A stretch of DNA of 64,000 nt from Gymnopus androsaceus JB14 (Eukaryota > Basidiomycota > Agaricomycetes > Agaricales > Omphalotaceae), in NCBI GenBank assembly GCA_009733575.1, contig ML769393.1, positions 221,018 through 285,017 on the forward strand, written 5' to 3'. Positions 24,089 through 36,235 of the stretch are shown here, in pieces (position 1 is the first letter of the stretch; every line of letters starts with the position of its first letter). Below the pieces are notes generated by a model. The model made no database searches. It was not told where the DNA came from and was given only the letters and a program-made list of their open reading frames with translations. The position numbers and the translations under genes were made by a program.

Positions 24089-25108
24089 ATGTCTGGTCCT
24101 TATGTCTATACACCACAACAATCCTACATACCTTCGGGCTACGTGAATACCAGCTATCAAACTCCCCAGAACTCTCCCTTCATTCCTTCAGCTACTTTAT
24201 ATCCTAGCTCACCTTATTCAAACCCTGCGTCGGTTGGGGGCTCTCCTCAGATTCCTGCCCTCTCATTGGCGCCACCTGGTAGTCCCAACACTGTCGCATT
24301 CCCGAATTTCCCGTATGAACCGGCATGGGATCCAAACGTCTATACTGTCCCTATAAGGCAGCGTCGTCCTTCGTACCATGGGGACTTTATCCCACCTACT
24401 TCGCCCTTCGTTCCCGAGGGCTATCTTGAGCCAGATCCATATTTCCGTGATCGGCGCCGCTCATTTGGAGGTGGATACTACCAGCCCGGATGGAGTCCGT
24501 CTACGTTGATAAATCCAATTGCACCTCCAACTTCACCTTCAGGCTTTATGCTCCATCCTTGGCTCAACGGTGATGTATGGAAGGGTGATTTTGCGTTGGA
24601 TTTGACTGCTCGCGACTTCCGTCCTTTGCAGATTAATGGGGCTGGTCAAGCTCGTCCATGTCCTCACGGACATCTTAGCCAGCCCGCGACGCATCCTCCG
24701 ATCACACGACTTCGGATTGTATGTGATCTGATCCCAGACTGGCCCATTGATATTGCCTACACCCCGCAATACGTTGGTGGCTTTTCCGCTACTCCTCCGG
24801 TTTGGACTCCGGGTTTCGGGATCGACACCACTGGGACGCAGCCTCCGATCACGTTCTCAGATGTGTTGATAGCTATCCATCGAAGCTTGCACACTAGGAT
24901 CACACATTCTGACTTTAATCGTCTGTCTTTGGCTCAAGAAAGAGCAGTTACCAAGGCATATACGAAGCGGTGTCGAGCAACGGGCTCTTTTGAAACTGCG
25001 GAGCGAGCACAAGGGGTGAAGAGGGTTGATTACTTATTGGATCGCAGATGGTTCCGAGGATGTGTTTTGGATTGGGATGCTGGTGTGTTCAAGCTAATGG
25101 TGGCTTGA
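24089..25108 (+). CDS. DUF6699 domain protein
   Basis: Single-exon gene of 339 residues starting MSGPYVYTPQQSYIPSG at 24089. An in-frame TTG further upstream is ignored. Residues ~1-150 are disordered, rich in Pro, Ser, Tyr and Phe. The C-terminal half reads FMLHPWLNGDVWKGDFALDL, TRLRIVCDLIPDWPIDI, PPITFSDVLIAIHRSLHTRI, THSDFNRL and VDYLLDRRWFRGCVLDWD. This matches the DUF6699 pattern: HPxL...W...D near the start, then a 'tvrDvL.aIh..L...it..df..L' block. The family is expanded in Agaricomycetes and has no known function. The gene is intact and followed by a T-rich stretch with TATATA at ~25135. Confidence 0.8.
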   Translation: MSGPYVYTPQQSYIPSGYVNTSYQTPQNSPFIPSATLYPSSPYSNPASVGGSPQIPALSLAPPGSPNTVAFPNFPYEPAWDPNVYTVPIRQRRPSYHGDFIPPTSPFVPEGYLEPDPYFRDRRRSFGGGYYQPGWSPSTLINPIAPPTSPSGFMLHPWLNGDVWKGDFALDLTARDFRPLQINGAGQARPCPHGHLSQPATHPPITRLRIVCDLIPDWPIDIAYTPQYVGGFSATPPVWTPGFGIDTTGTQPPITFSDVLIAIHRSLHTRITHSDFNRLSLAQERAVTKAYTKRCRATGSFETAERAQGVKRVDYLLDRRWFRGCVLDWDAGVFKLMVA

Positions 25109-25319
25109 ACAATGATCAGGGGTTTTTTTCTTTCTTTTTTTATATACTTTCGCCAGTTAATGCCTTGTAAAGTTATTGATGTACATTATGATTTTATGCG
25201 TAGGTTGTAAGGTTGTAAAATCAAAGTCAACATGTTGCGGAGGCAAATTCAAATCTCCTATCTTTTCCTTTGACCAACTTCCCAACCTCTTGAAGATCCT
25301 ATTCTCAAACTTGCATGAT

Positions 25320-26317
25320 ATGACAATTCTCGACTTCTCACAGCTCTCGGTGTGCTCGAAAAATGCACAGACTTTTCAAGGTTATACAGGAGCACAACAG
25401 GCATTCTCAAAACGTAGATTCCTGCTTTCCATATTCCCTCTTGCATTGGCAAGTCGCTTCCTACTGTTCATTACTCTTCGTATAGCTAATACCGCCTTAC
25501 TATAGCTGGTACAGAAAGTACCTGCAGACAGGAAACCGATCTAGTACTTGAGTCGCAAGACGGAGTTCAATTTGGAGCCCATAGCTCGGAACTAGCAGTA
25601 TTCAGTGATGCATTCCCTGCCATAGGCTCAGGAATAGTTATTACTGAAGTTGTGAAGATGTCGGAAAATTCGGATGTCGTAGAATTGCTTCTCCAACTTA
25701 TGCACAGACAACCCTGGACCAGATTAGACAAAATACCGTTTGATCTCCTACACAGGTTGGCGGAAGCTGCAGAGAAATATTGCATATTTTCCATAATGGA
25801 GGTGAGTTTCGGAGCATATATATACTGGAGGATCTGTACTGACCACAGAACATAACTAATATGCAAGGTTTGTCGAATTCATATGCAGTGAGTACTCTCG
25901 TTAATTATCAGAGGTAGGAAATTAAACAATATGCCATAGAGCCGCGATATCAGAGCACTCTCTCGAAGTTTTCATATATGCTTCAAAGAATATGTATTAC
26001 GACATGAGGGATGCAGCTGCTCCGGGAACTCTTGACCTTCCACTTGAGAGTACTTTGCGTAAACTTAGCAGATACCCTTCAGTATGCATGACCTGGGTTA
26101 GCTTGACTTCTTTCTTTCGCGCCATCTGCAACTAACCTTATTTTTCTAGATCTCGTTTCGCCAAAAATATGTTGAAGCTTCCGAACAGTTTTACGACTGC
26201 GACCCAGATTTCGTGCATAGGTGCAATTACTGGAGGATATTCTGGCGTCGAATCCGTTCGAGCCTTGATCGAGAAGCCACTATCAGAAAAAATATTTATG
26301 GAGCTATGGAGGGACGA
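25320..26317 (+). CDS. BTB/POZ domain protein, 3' end possibly frameshifted
   Basis: The core exon reads ETDLVLESQDGVQFGAHSSE, a BTB opening of the 'DiVLqSsDGvqFrvHk' type. LLLQLMHRQPWTRLDKIP, LAEAAEKYCIFSIME, SEHSLEVFIYASKNMYYDM, RDAAAPGTLDLPLE and YWRIFWRRIRSSLDREA follow. This is the order of the large Agaricomycete BTB family, thought to act as adaptors (for example of ubiquitin ligases). A first exon MTILDFSQLSVCSKNAQTFQ at 25320 joins in phase but is uncertain. The frame closes at 26317, while the next bases in another frame encode CSLKYCKECSG, like the C-x-x-C tail seen in the family. A 1-nt indel near 26310 is therefore likely. Confidence 0.65.
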
Positions 26318-26641
26318 ATTTAATTGTAGTCTCAAGTACTGCAAGGAATGTAGTGGGATGCTTCCGATGATGCGCCAATGGATTCGAACTTCATTAACAG
26401 AATCGAAGATTCCATCCTTCACGGACGCGACCAGTGCGACGTAGCTTTGAATCTTGTTCATATTCATTTATAGTGTGTAATAAATACATCCTCTGATACC
26501 ACATCGCAACAAACCAATCCAGCGGTCAAAGCGAGTTATATCGGTGCTGACTCAGCAGTTTGAAAGAAGAAAGTAAAATTTAATAATACTTTTGGGAAGT
26601 GTACAAAAAGCTATTCACCCGAGTCACATAAACCTCTATAA

Positions 26642-29600
26642 TCACCAGGGAGCAGGCAAACCTGACGCCGTAGCTCCAATCTCAGTCAACTCTGCTGAGA
26701 GGGTCTAGAGAGCCCTTGAACTGCGGTAGGAAAGAAGCGTTTGTGTAGGGACATTGAATCGATGGTGACCCTTTGTAGATAGCTGTAAAGCTTGCTGCAC
26801 AGATTTCGAAGGAGGTGAACTCGTCATAAGATATTTCGACCGCGTTCCGTGGATTGCGTTCACCTGCTGCGACAGTCTGACGAGCCTATGGGAGTTATAT
26901 AAGTCTTTTTGGAAAATTGAAAGAAACGAGTGGCGAGAATTGACATACAGTAGCAACAATTTTAGCATCAGGCTTCAACTCCAATAACCTTTTCGCAAAA
27001 CGAGCAGCATGTGCAGAGTTATTAGCTTTGCGGAAGACAGTAATGGCACTACGGAGAGCGATCTGCATATGGACCGGCTGGAGCTGACAGTGCGTAAAGT
27101 ACGCTGCAAGCTCAAGGTTTCGTTTGGTGTTATCGGGTTCTTCTTGTGCTACCCGTCGTCGTTCCAATTCAATTGAGACACCGAGCAAGTATTCACGAGC
27201 AGAGGTGACCATGTCTCTCCACTGTAAATATCATCAGCCACATCTTCGATGGTTGAAATCGAGACTCACCTGCTTGGCCTCGCTATCGGAAGTAAGTACG
27301 ACAAGAAGGAGAGCTTTCAAAACAGAACGGAATGTGGCTTGAGCTTCGACAAGCCTGTTACCTGCCACATCGCGAGCACCATCGGCAAATTCTGACCGGA
27401 TAGATTGTAAGGATCTTGCGGCTACTGGCAAGACCTTGCTGGGAGCTGATTCGGATGGATTACGCCGGATGTGAAGTTGGAGAGGTGGCAACGAAGCCAC
27501 TGGGGAGAGATATGTGTGGGAGGAGCGGTAGATAGATAGGAAAATGGGTTTGAGAGGTTCGAAATTAACCACTCCAAGCTGACGGTTCAAAAGCTAACAA
27601 AAAAGTCAGATAACATCCCAAATTCAAATGCAGAGTAAACTAACCTGCATCGCCGTGTCGAACGATCCTGCAGCAACATGGTCTGCGGCAAGAGGAGAGT
27701 TCCTCACCCAGTGCTCAACCTCACTGATACCTGGAGCAGCGCCTGCACCAAGTTCCTCCTCCTCCTCAACCTCCTCCACCGCATTGTCATGTGAAGCAGA
27801 GAACTCGCCGCCGGTATCGAGATCCCATCCACCCTCTTCAGGATCAATGTCTTCATGAACTTCTTCATCCTTGGCCCAATCATCCAACGCCGCCAATGAG
27901 CCGGCGGCGGCAGCGTCCCCATTGACGTATGTAGGCTCAATCCCATTCTCGAGGCTACCGCTTGCAAGAGCTCGGTCGAAGAAGTTCTCACCGGCGGAAA
28001 GGCTTGGCCAGATGAGGTCTGTGGTAGGGTTGATAGCGGGAGGAGGCTTGCGGGTCGACTGACCGAACGAGGGGACGTCGTCGACATCGGCGGCAGACAG
28101 ACCAGCAGCTTCAAGGATCTCCTCGGCGAGCTCCTCTAGTCCATGGTTCTTTGCTGTCAGGTAGGCCAAGGGATCTAGCGACAAAAAGCGGTCAAATGTT
28201 GGAAATATGCTGAAGATATCTGATACTTACACATGCCAACATCCCTTAGTACCGATATACGGCTCATAACGTCTCCGGCATAGAGGGCGTTGTGGAACCT
28301 CGACATGGGGTTGCCTCGAGCATCAGCAATCTTTTGCATCTTCGATAACTTGTCTGTACTCCCGGTGGCGAGGTATAAGAAAGACAGCTTGTCAAAGTTT
28401 TTCGTCCTTTGATATGCCTTCTCTACAATCTATGTAAAAATTTTAGTTGTGTAGATATACATGAGAAAGAGAGATTCTCGACCTTATGATTACCCTGCTT
28501 GAGAGCCTGCTGAGCAAGCCGCTCCCAGCAATCTGGCCGGTCGATGGACTCTGCCGTCTCGACTGCCACATCAAGGTTTCCGCATTCGATAGCAAGTTCG
28601 AATCGGGTGTTTGTGTCTTGCACGAAATGAAGAGCAATCTAAAAGATCCATCGTCAGGAATAAAAGCCTTTTCGCTAACACCTAGAGCTATACCTCGGGG
28701 AAACCTTTCTGTTGCAGGTAAGCAATGATGCTTTGTCCAAGGAGAGTTGAAGTTTTGATGATGTACAACATCTCTTCGTAGTTGTTTTTCAGCAACGCAA
28801 GCTTGAATCGATATTCGGTGGGGTCGAACGTGATGGTTCGTGGACGGGCAGACCGGTCAAGGCAGTAGATAGTCTTGCCTTTAACACGGGTGAGGTAGAC
28901 AGGGTTGTCGAGCGTGCAGATGACGCCGTGGTCACTGTAGCAAGGAACTATTAACGAGGGAGACATTCAATAGAGATAACGACCTACCCTTGCGAAAGAC
29001 AGTATTTAACATGGTTGAGAGTAGAGTAGATGAACACTCCAGCGTCATCCCATGCACCCGACTTAATCCTGATTGTTTCATGGATGAGACTGTGCTGCGA
29101 GAAGTTCCTGTTCGCGATAGTGATAGCTGAATGAATGTTATATTAGAGCTGAACATGAAGAGCTTTTTAGGACGTACTATGTTTGCTCATTAAAGCAACC
29201 ACACTGCTATCGGCGTTCCACATTACATATTTGACAGGCGGACTGTTAACTTCTGCCAAGGTCTTCTGCTGCTGGATATCGTACAAGACTACCGAAGCAG
29301 TCGAGCTGAGGATCAAGCACGCAGTTCCGCCGTAGAAGATCTCGTTCGTCTGTACAGGAGGTTTAATAGTCTTGACTACCGAGTTCGACGTGTCCCGGAC
29401 TTCGATGATCTAATGAAAAAAAAGCTTGAAAAATGAGATACATAAGTCCCAAATCAAAAACTCACCTGAGTAGTCTTGTTTAGGACCGCAAAACGATTTC
29501 TAGCTACAAAGATTGCGCTCGTACCAGAGCCCCTCTTCCCGTCTACACTGGAATCTTTCAACTCTCCCCCCTGCGCTGATGACGGCTTAGGTAACGTGGT

Positions 29601-30968
29601 CAACTCGTACAGCCCATTATCGCTAGCGATGGTGATCACAACTGCATTTTCGGCGGGGTTGAAGCTGAGAGTCCTCGGTGGCACGTATGGACTCCCAAAC
29701 TTGCGGACACTGAGCAGACCGATATCGGAAGCTGTCTCAAAGTCGTAGGCGCGCACATATTTATCACGGATATAATACAACGTATTCTGGTGGACAGCGA
29801 ATGCGGGCCTTTCGCGTTCGAGTTTGAAGACAATGAGACCGCTATCATGCCCAGCCGCGAACAGGTTGAGATTAGGATGTGCAGCGAGGTCCCAGAAGCG
29901 GTCGTGCTCCCTTCGGAAAGTTTGGATGGCGGTGCGTTTGGCCAAGTCCCAGACCCTAACCGTCTTGTCCTCTCCGCAAGAGACGATAAGTTCATGCTTA
30001 GGGTGAAACAGAGCAGCAGAAACATTATTGAAGTGGCCACGGCAAGAATCGACCTCCCAGGCCTTGGTTTCGCTCATTCTCCAAATCTTGATGGTCCGGT
30101 CATCAGCAGCAGAAAGAATGAGAGGTAGGGTTGGATGGAAAGTCGCGTAATTGACACCACGGTCATGGCCTTCCAGGACGTATTTCACAGTCGAAAAAGT
30201 GTCGAAAGTTTCGAAATTTCCAGGGCCAGTATTGGGAGAACCTTTACGAAGGCCAGAAATATCCCATACACGGACAGTTTGATCCATAGAAGCAGAGACC
30301 ACAAGATCGTCTTTGGGATGGAAGAAGGCGGACATCACATAGTGTGAATGACCTGTAAGGACTGCGATACAGTTTCTCGACGTGCTGTTCCATATACGAA
30401 TGGTCTGGTCATCTGAACATGAAATCTGAACCACTATTAGATAGTATTCGCAAGTAATGAATGAGGACGCACAATCCAAGGCATTTCATGATGAAACTGG
30501 GTCGTCCGAAGGTAGTCGAGATGGCCATGCAATGTGAATAAACATCTTCGATTTTGCGGTCGGATGTCTACAACCAAGCAGTCAGATAAAGCGACGAAAC
30601 TAATAATAATCACGTACCCCAGACCTTAATTTTATAGTCGTCTGCTCCTGAGACTAATAAAGCGCGGCTGGGATGGAACTGGACAGCTCGAACAGGACCT
30701 ATGATGAGATATCTCAGCGCAGATTCTTGCAAAGGTTTAAAGCAAACGAACCTTCGTGTTCCTCAAACCGATCTACCAGCACTCCCATACGATAATTCCA
30801 AAGTTGAATACTGCCATTATGGAGACCCGCGGCCAGCAAAGGTTGAGTAGGATGAAAAGCAAGCCCTGTTTGGTGCAAGGTTAATTAAAAAATTTGGCGT
30901 TTGCTAGCGCTCAGCCGACCTTTTACGCGGTTGCTTTTGGACTCGAACTTGGTGAGCATTACCGACAT
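26642..30968 (-). CDS. COPA: Coatomer subunit alpha (COPI), C-terminal frameshift
   Basis: Alpha subunit of the COPI coat, which drives retrograde Golgi-to-ER vesicle transport. The start [17 protein letters not shown] (30968) is split by an intron after VKG. N-terminal WD40 repeats follow: [74 protein letters not shown]. Then comes the helical alpha-solenoid ([60 protein letters not shown]), an acidic linker ([16 protein letters not shown]) and the C-terminal epsilon-COP-binding domain ending [20 protein letters not shown]. Near 26693-26699 one extra A after DPL shifts frame and stops at 26682. The alternative frame gives the conserved end [16 protein letters not shown] with stop at 26642. 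The rest is intact. Confidence 0.92.
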
Positions 30969-31499
30969 GGTCGAAATATAAAGAACTCGCAAAGTTGCGA
31001 GAGAATTCAAGAAGGAGGCGCTGAGACGTGGCTGTCACAACGCAACAGTGACTTTAAGCGCCTAAAGCGCCAAAACTTCAACGTCAAGGACAGATGACTG
31101 TAACGGTAAAGTAAAATCTATCATACTGCTAGCGGATTGCGACTCCGCGCCATAATTTGGAACCGCCTAGTTAGCAATGCTCCACTATACTGAGGTCTTG
31201 GTTTCGGAAACAAAATTTTGAATGGAGTCAAGGCCTCAGACCTCAGGCTCGATTAAACCCTTCGACAGAATTCCCAATTTTCTATACATGCGTATGATGC
31301 GTAGTTTGAGGGCTAGATATGTGGCGAGTTTAGATACTACAGCAAGTACCTGATATCAACTTATAAGATACAATACTGCATCGGCAAACTTGGATAATCA
31401 GCACTTGACAGGAGCCACAGTAAGCCACAGTAACCACAGTTCTGTACAGTGCTGTGGAATTCTTTGGAGTTCTGTGAGGTCCTGTCGGTTGTTAATAGT
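30969..31499. other. Coatomer alpha upstream region, no gene seen
   Basis: About 530 bp upstream of the coatomer alpha start, holding its promoter. A run of cacag-rich repeats (agccacagtaagccacagtaaccacag, ~31411-31440) leads into the TIR element at 31500. No coding signal. Confidence 0.45.
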
Positions 31500-31757
31500 C
31501 ATCAGCAAAACATGTATGATGCGACCAGTTCTTGCAAGTGCTGGACAGTGCCAGAGCCCCAGAGCCCCAGCGCTCCAGGACACATATGGAACTGCCGGCG
31601 CTGGCTAGAGCTCCCAGAGGCCTCAAAATTGCCTTATTTGGAAATTATTCTAGTTATCGTATGACAGCACTGGCCAATGCTGGGGGCTCTGGGAGCGCTG
31701 GGAATTTTACATACTGCTGTTGAAATTAAAATGTGCAGAATACAGGTTTTGCTGATG
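31500..31757. mobile_element. Small TIR element (MITE-like), CATCAGCAAAAC family
   Basis: Terminal inverted repeats: left catcagcaaaacatgtat (31500-31517), right atacaggttttgctgatg (31740-31757), one mismatch in 18. The interior has an imperfect inverted GC-rich core (agagccccagcgctcc versus ggagcgctggg...). No ORF of substance and no clear target-site duplication. The same terminal word recurs at 33230-33240 and in the foldback element at 55144-55346. Confidence 0.6.
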
Positions 31758-31992
31758 GCCCGTTATGGGATTGTATGTGCTGTACAATGCTTTATACTGC
31801 CAATGACTTATGAATAATTGATGCTCAGCTCTCTTGTTTCCTTCCTCCACTTACCTGTTGAATTACTCTAAGTCAGTTCAAGTGTTCAATGATGCAACTC
31901 AATGTTCTTTGGCTTCCTTCGCACTGTAAGTTCTGAACCTTGTTGAGCATTGATCATCAATTCTAACTTATTTAGATTATTTTTGAGCTATT

Positions 31993-32178
31993 TGTTGGGT
32001 AAATACCCTTCCATCGGTTGTCCAGCCGCTCTGCACACCACATGTACCCCTATCTGCTTCTGTATATAAAGTAGATAGATACAAATCATTAATTAATCAT
32101 ACTTGCCCCTGTCCATCTCAATGCTCGATTCCCTCCTCTGTTGAGGTTGTACCGGCTGAGCCTGCTTGTTACTCAACA
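31993..32178. repeat. 5' LTR of the TRIM-like element
   Basis: 186 bp, TG...CA ends. It differs from the 3' LTR at a handful of substitutions and a 2-nt TA insertion in the tatata run, by eye roughly 94% identical. Confidence 0.85.
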
Positions 32179-32715
32179 GATTATGAGACTGGATGCTTGT
32201 TGATCCTGTTTGCTCTTATCACTAGTGTTGCTCCTTGCTTGCCCCCATTGCTGTACTCGCAGTGCTCATTTCCATTGACACTCACTGTACCCATTTGTCA
32301 CTGGTTTTCTACACCTGTTGTTGTGCCCATTACTGCATTTCCATGCCCATTGTTTTTCTGCACTTGTTGTGCCCATTGCTGTGTTTCTACACCTGTTGTT
32401 TGTCACCACACTCACATTGATTTCTTGCATCTCTACACCCATCCTGGCATGTCTACACCTGTCATCTTTGCATTTCTACACCCAAACTCTCTGTATCTCT
32501 ACACCGCCATCTGCATTCTTGGTTCCAGTGGGAGACCTGGATGTTGTTTATCCTGTTGCTGGCTCCAGTGGGAGCCCCATGATGCTTTATCATTTCATTG
32601 CATGTATGCACCCCCAACTCCACCCTATCCATTCAGAACCTCTTTGCCCCACAGATCTAATGGTATTGCTCATTGTATGTCTATTCCCTGTGCTATGCAA
32701 CCATACAAGTGGGAG

Positions 32716-32903
32716 TGTTGGGTAAATACCCTTCCGTCAGTTGTCTGGCTGCTCTGCACACCACATGTACCCCTATCTGCTTCTGTATATATAAAGTAGA
32801 TAGATACAAATCATTAATTAATCATTCTTGCCCCTGTCCATCTTGATGCTTGATTCCCTCCTCTGTTGAGGTTGTACCAGCTGAGCCTGCTCGTTACTCA
32901 ACA
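32716..32903. repeat. 3' LTR of the TRIM-like element
   Basis: 188 bp, direct copy of 31993-32178, preceded by a purine tract and followed by the near-duplicate flank ctaat. Confidence 0.85.
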
Positions 32904-35792
32904 CTAATATGTTGGTCAAAGACTGAAGTGCAAGTACAGTAATTACTATTATTAAATATTTATAGTTTACTTAGTATCTTGTACCACAGTAATAAGTAAA
33001 TCCTTCCCCTTCAATTCCCCTTCTCTGAAGTTCTCTGAGCCTTGCTGTCATAGTAACAGGTAATATGTAAAATGATATTCCCATGTCAGTCATTCCTGAG
33101 AGATCTGTCTTTCCAACAGCTTGCCAACAGCAATCCACAGCAGTCTACAGCATCCCACAGTTCTGTACAAAGGGGTACCTTGCTATGGGTGCTGTGGGTG
33201 CTGTGGGTTCTGTACAGAACACCCAGGTTTTGCTGATGTGAAATGCACATTCCAAACTCCAAAGCACAGTTTTCCAGCCTCTTTTGGCACTCTTTCACCC
33301 CTGAAATTCAGCCAATGCCACTATAAGTTCATCTCTTCTATAAATTCTTCAGTTGGCTAGGACTTGCCACTGATAAGCACTTGAAGCTCCTGGACTCATG
33401 ACTGCAAAAAATCTACAGAGGCAACAAAGAGGCAAACCTGGACCTGTCACCTGAAACATGCAGCGTTCTCATTTAGCCTTGAGTCTTAATTAACTTAAGA
33501 CTTAAATTACCCTTTACCTAGCTTTACCAACAGATTCTACCCCTTGCCCGCTCTTCACTGAGTGTGTTAAAAACACCTACTCGAGTGACTTGCGCAGTGG
33601 TTGTATAAGCTTGTTAGGTAACTTGCGGGATTCCCTGAGAGTTGGAGTATCATTGCGCAGCAACGTAAAGGCTCCCGAGATACGCAAAGTCATTTGTTGA
33701 GTCGTCATACTTGACCCGGACTTTGGTGTTTGCTTTCCCCCTTGATTAGTTCAGCGCGTCATCGTACGTTAGTTGGCTTTTCAAAACCTCCCTCCAAAAA
33801 TAAACCTTGTTCATCTCACACTGTCTGTGCCACTGTCAAGTGCTTTTTCTCTTCGAATCAATTAGTAGTCAAGGGAACCTTCAACAACCTCCTTCCTCAC
33901 ATTAAATTAAACCTTTTGGATTGAATCTGATTGGGGTGATTGTTGTTTGGTTGGTTTTCATACCCAGCACAAATCTAACTCATCAGTGCAATGCTTCAAG
34001 TTGTAAATAGTAATTTCTTGAAATTTTTTGAACCCTTAATTAACCCCTCAAATTACACCCTTAAATTACCCTTAATAAGGTTTAAGACCTTAGGATAAAA
34101 ATTCCCCCTAATAACCCCTTAGGTGAAAACATTGCAAAAATGACCACAAGGCAAAACTTTGATATTTTTATGTCCATTGCACTGTTGAGAATGACAATTC
34201 CTAATAGGCCTTGAGGGTCTAGGAAAATATCTATAGTATACTTATTAGAGGTTTAAAAACTTACAAAATTTGGCTGTATTCACAATCCACAAAAGTGGGA
34301 TTTTTCTGCATTTGCATTGACATGCATTATATGTAGAGATTTTCAACCTGCCCCAAGGTATCCAACATACCTTCTAAACATTGTAGAGTGTGTCCCAGAA
34401 GATTCAGACTGATGTGACCTGCATAGTGGCTTGCTGAACCTGAAGTTTGCCTTGTGGCCTTTGACCATGGCCCATTTTTGGTGGTTGAGAGAAAATCTAA
34501 TTATTACTGTCCACAAAGGCACACAAAAAATCTGGAAAAATCAGAATATTATCCTTGCATAGCTTCAAACTCAAGATTAAAAAATGAACCAAGAAAAAGC
34601 CTTTGCAATCGCACAGAATATCCCAATTTTCCCAGGATGTTTCAGGTCTGGGTTTGCCTCTGTATCATACATAATAAATCTTAAGAAGATGGAAATTTAT
34701 GTTCCAATTTCTTGTCAGATAGAATGGAACGTGGATGATGGAGATCCCAATGTGAACTTACATCTAGACAATGACATCCCTTATGGATTGGTGGGACCTT
34801 CAACTAAAGCTTGAGGCTTGGCAGACTTCGAAATACTTACTCTTTCTGCTACCCTATGATCTGAACAAATTTTAGATCGCACACTGGATTTCAAAGGTGT
34901 AAACGATGCCAGCAGATAGTATACTTATCGATGAGTATTTGAATACAGATGATCCAGCAAGTAGCTGTTTGTTCTCATCTATGTTCAGCTGCCTGGTACA
35001 GATCAGATCCACTCAAACGAGGATGCAGCGCATATCGATGAACCAATGGTAAGTACTTACTCACCCACAAAAAGAAAGTGAAGATGTTCTGGATACAGCT
35101 AGTCTCCTATAAGCAGACTCAAGAATACACTGACGCGATGGAAGTGTATAAAGCTTCGTAAGTAGTTGATGCTAAAAACCCTCTGGGTCCCTCGAACTCG
35201 CGTTGATTTCATCGCTATAGATCGATCCAACTATGTATAGGTTGGTGGCTTTAGCTCCAAGGCAAAATTAAACGTGCATTAATATAAGGATGACTGCTGA
35301 ATCCTGAAGGTTTGACCCCTGGAAGGCCAAGGTTTCGAGGTTGAAGGATTTTTTTCGAATTGCCATTGGGCGTTGGCACCAAAATGCTCTACATCCCTCG
35401 ATCTTGCGAGTCGATTTCATCACTATAGATCCACGCGTGCGTAGAGTTGGGACTTCAGCTTCCAAGTAAAATTAAATGCACACTAAATGCACTATTAGCA
35501 ATAGAAGGAGTATTGCGGATACCAGTGTTGGAACCTGACCACTGGAAGGCAAGCTTTCATGAATCCCTATCGCTGACCGATAGCGAAATTTCTTGATGTA
35601 TTGCAACAGCAGTTGCTCCTAGGCCACTGTATCATCCTGTGGCAGATGAACGCTGAGCAAACATAGACTCCATTCTGGTCATCACAGCTTGATTAAAAAG
35701 AGAAGCGACAGGAGATATCTGGTAGGAAGTAATAGAGTAGTTATCCCATGATTTAATTCCTGATTTTTGCAACAGCAAGGAGCGCCCAGCCA
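32904..35792. other. Gene-poor AT-rich stretch with repeat remnants
   Basis: About 2.9 kb without a gene I can support. Around 33120-33240 lies a cag/ctg-rich segment ending acccaggttttgctgatg, the arm of the CATCAGCAAAAC TIR family, with its inner word ttctgtacagaa. This is probably a truncated copy. From 33480 to 34110 it is AT-rich with repeated ttaattaa and aaattaccct words. Between 35170 and 35470 two related segments contain ctcgaactcgcgttgatttcat / tcgatttcatcactatagat, a short diverged direct repeat. Open frames of 60-76 codons show no family resemblance. Confidence 0.5.
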
Positions 35793-36235
35793 TTACTTCG
35801 GGCGCGGTGGAGGTGGCCTAGCGACAGGAGGATTTATGCGCCCGCGGGGCATGTGCCTTAGTAAACAGAAGGATAAGCTACATAATAATATAGGCAGAAG
35901 GACAAACCGACTCACTCAGGTCTGACTGGTTCTTGATCTGAGTTCCAATCCTCTTCTTTATCCTCATTAGTACTTGACCCAAACCTGGGCTCATCGGAGT
36001 CAAGAGGTTTATCTGAAGCAGGCTGAATCTCCCGCGAGTCATCCACGGGAGGTTGGCTATCCTTTGCGGTACTATCCTCGCTAGATGTAACAGCCGAATC
36101 TTCCTTCGGCTCCTTGGTCGCCTCCGAGGGCGATTCCTCTCTACGATATCGGAGTTAGTTATGGTCATTCAATATTTGACGTGAATAATATTGACGGTTA
36201 TACTTTTTGGAAACGTCCGTGCTTGTTGTCGACAT
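35793..36235 (-). CDS. Small acidic hypothetical protein
   Basis: Three-exon model starting MSTTSTDVSKK at 36235. An intron (donor AA|GTATAACC) leads to a Glu/Asp/Ser-rich exon (EESPSEATKEPKEDSAV, DEPRFGSSTNEDKEEDW). A last exon across another in-phase intron ends GRINPPVARPPPPRPK. The whole is ~120 residues, highly charged and likely disordered. If the last intron is not removed, the protein would stop soon after PVRPE instead. I do not recognise the family. It is divergent from the WW/TM gene at 36686, with ~450 bp between the starts. Confidence 0.5.

Larger units (their letters stand above)
31993..32903. mobile_element. Miniature LTR retrotransposon (TRIM-like), 911 bp
   Basis: Two direct long terminal repeats (31993-32178 and 32716-32903) flank only ~537 bp of interior, far too short for gag-pol. 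Both LTRs begin TGTTGGGTAAATACCC and end GTTACTCAACA, the canonical TG...CA, and carry a tatata/aaagtagatagata promoter-like stretch. Host flanks are ctatt (31988-31992) and ctaat (32904-32908), a 5-bp target duplication with one mismatch. A purine-rich tract (aagtgggag) directly precedes the 3' LTR. The interior is low complexity, built of repeated ctgttgtgcccattgctg-like words with no credible protein. This fits a terminal-repeat retrotransposon in miniature, moved in trans by a full-length relative. Confidence 0.85.

Noticed and set aside
27628..28114. Open frames on other strands/frames inside coatomer alpha
   Set aside because: Shadows of the acidic linker, whose codon bias opens the complementary frames.
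32181..32715. Long plus-strand open frames inside the TRIM element
   Set aside because: They consist of low-complexity repeated words, overlap in several frames and match no gag/pol motif.
34454..34814. Overlapping 76-codon ORFs (MAFDHGPFLVVERK, MNQEKAFAIAQNIP)
   Set aside because: AT-rich intergenic DNA next to repeat remnants; neither has recognisable motifs or introns leading anywhere.
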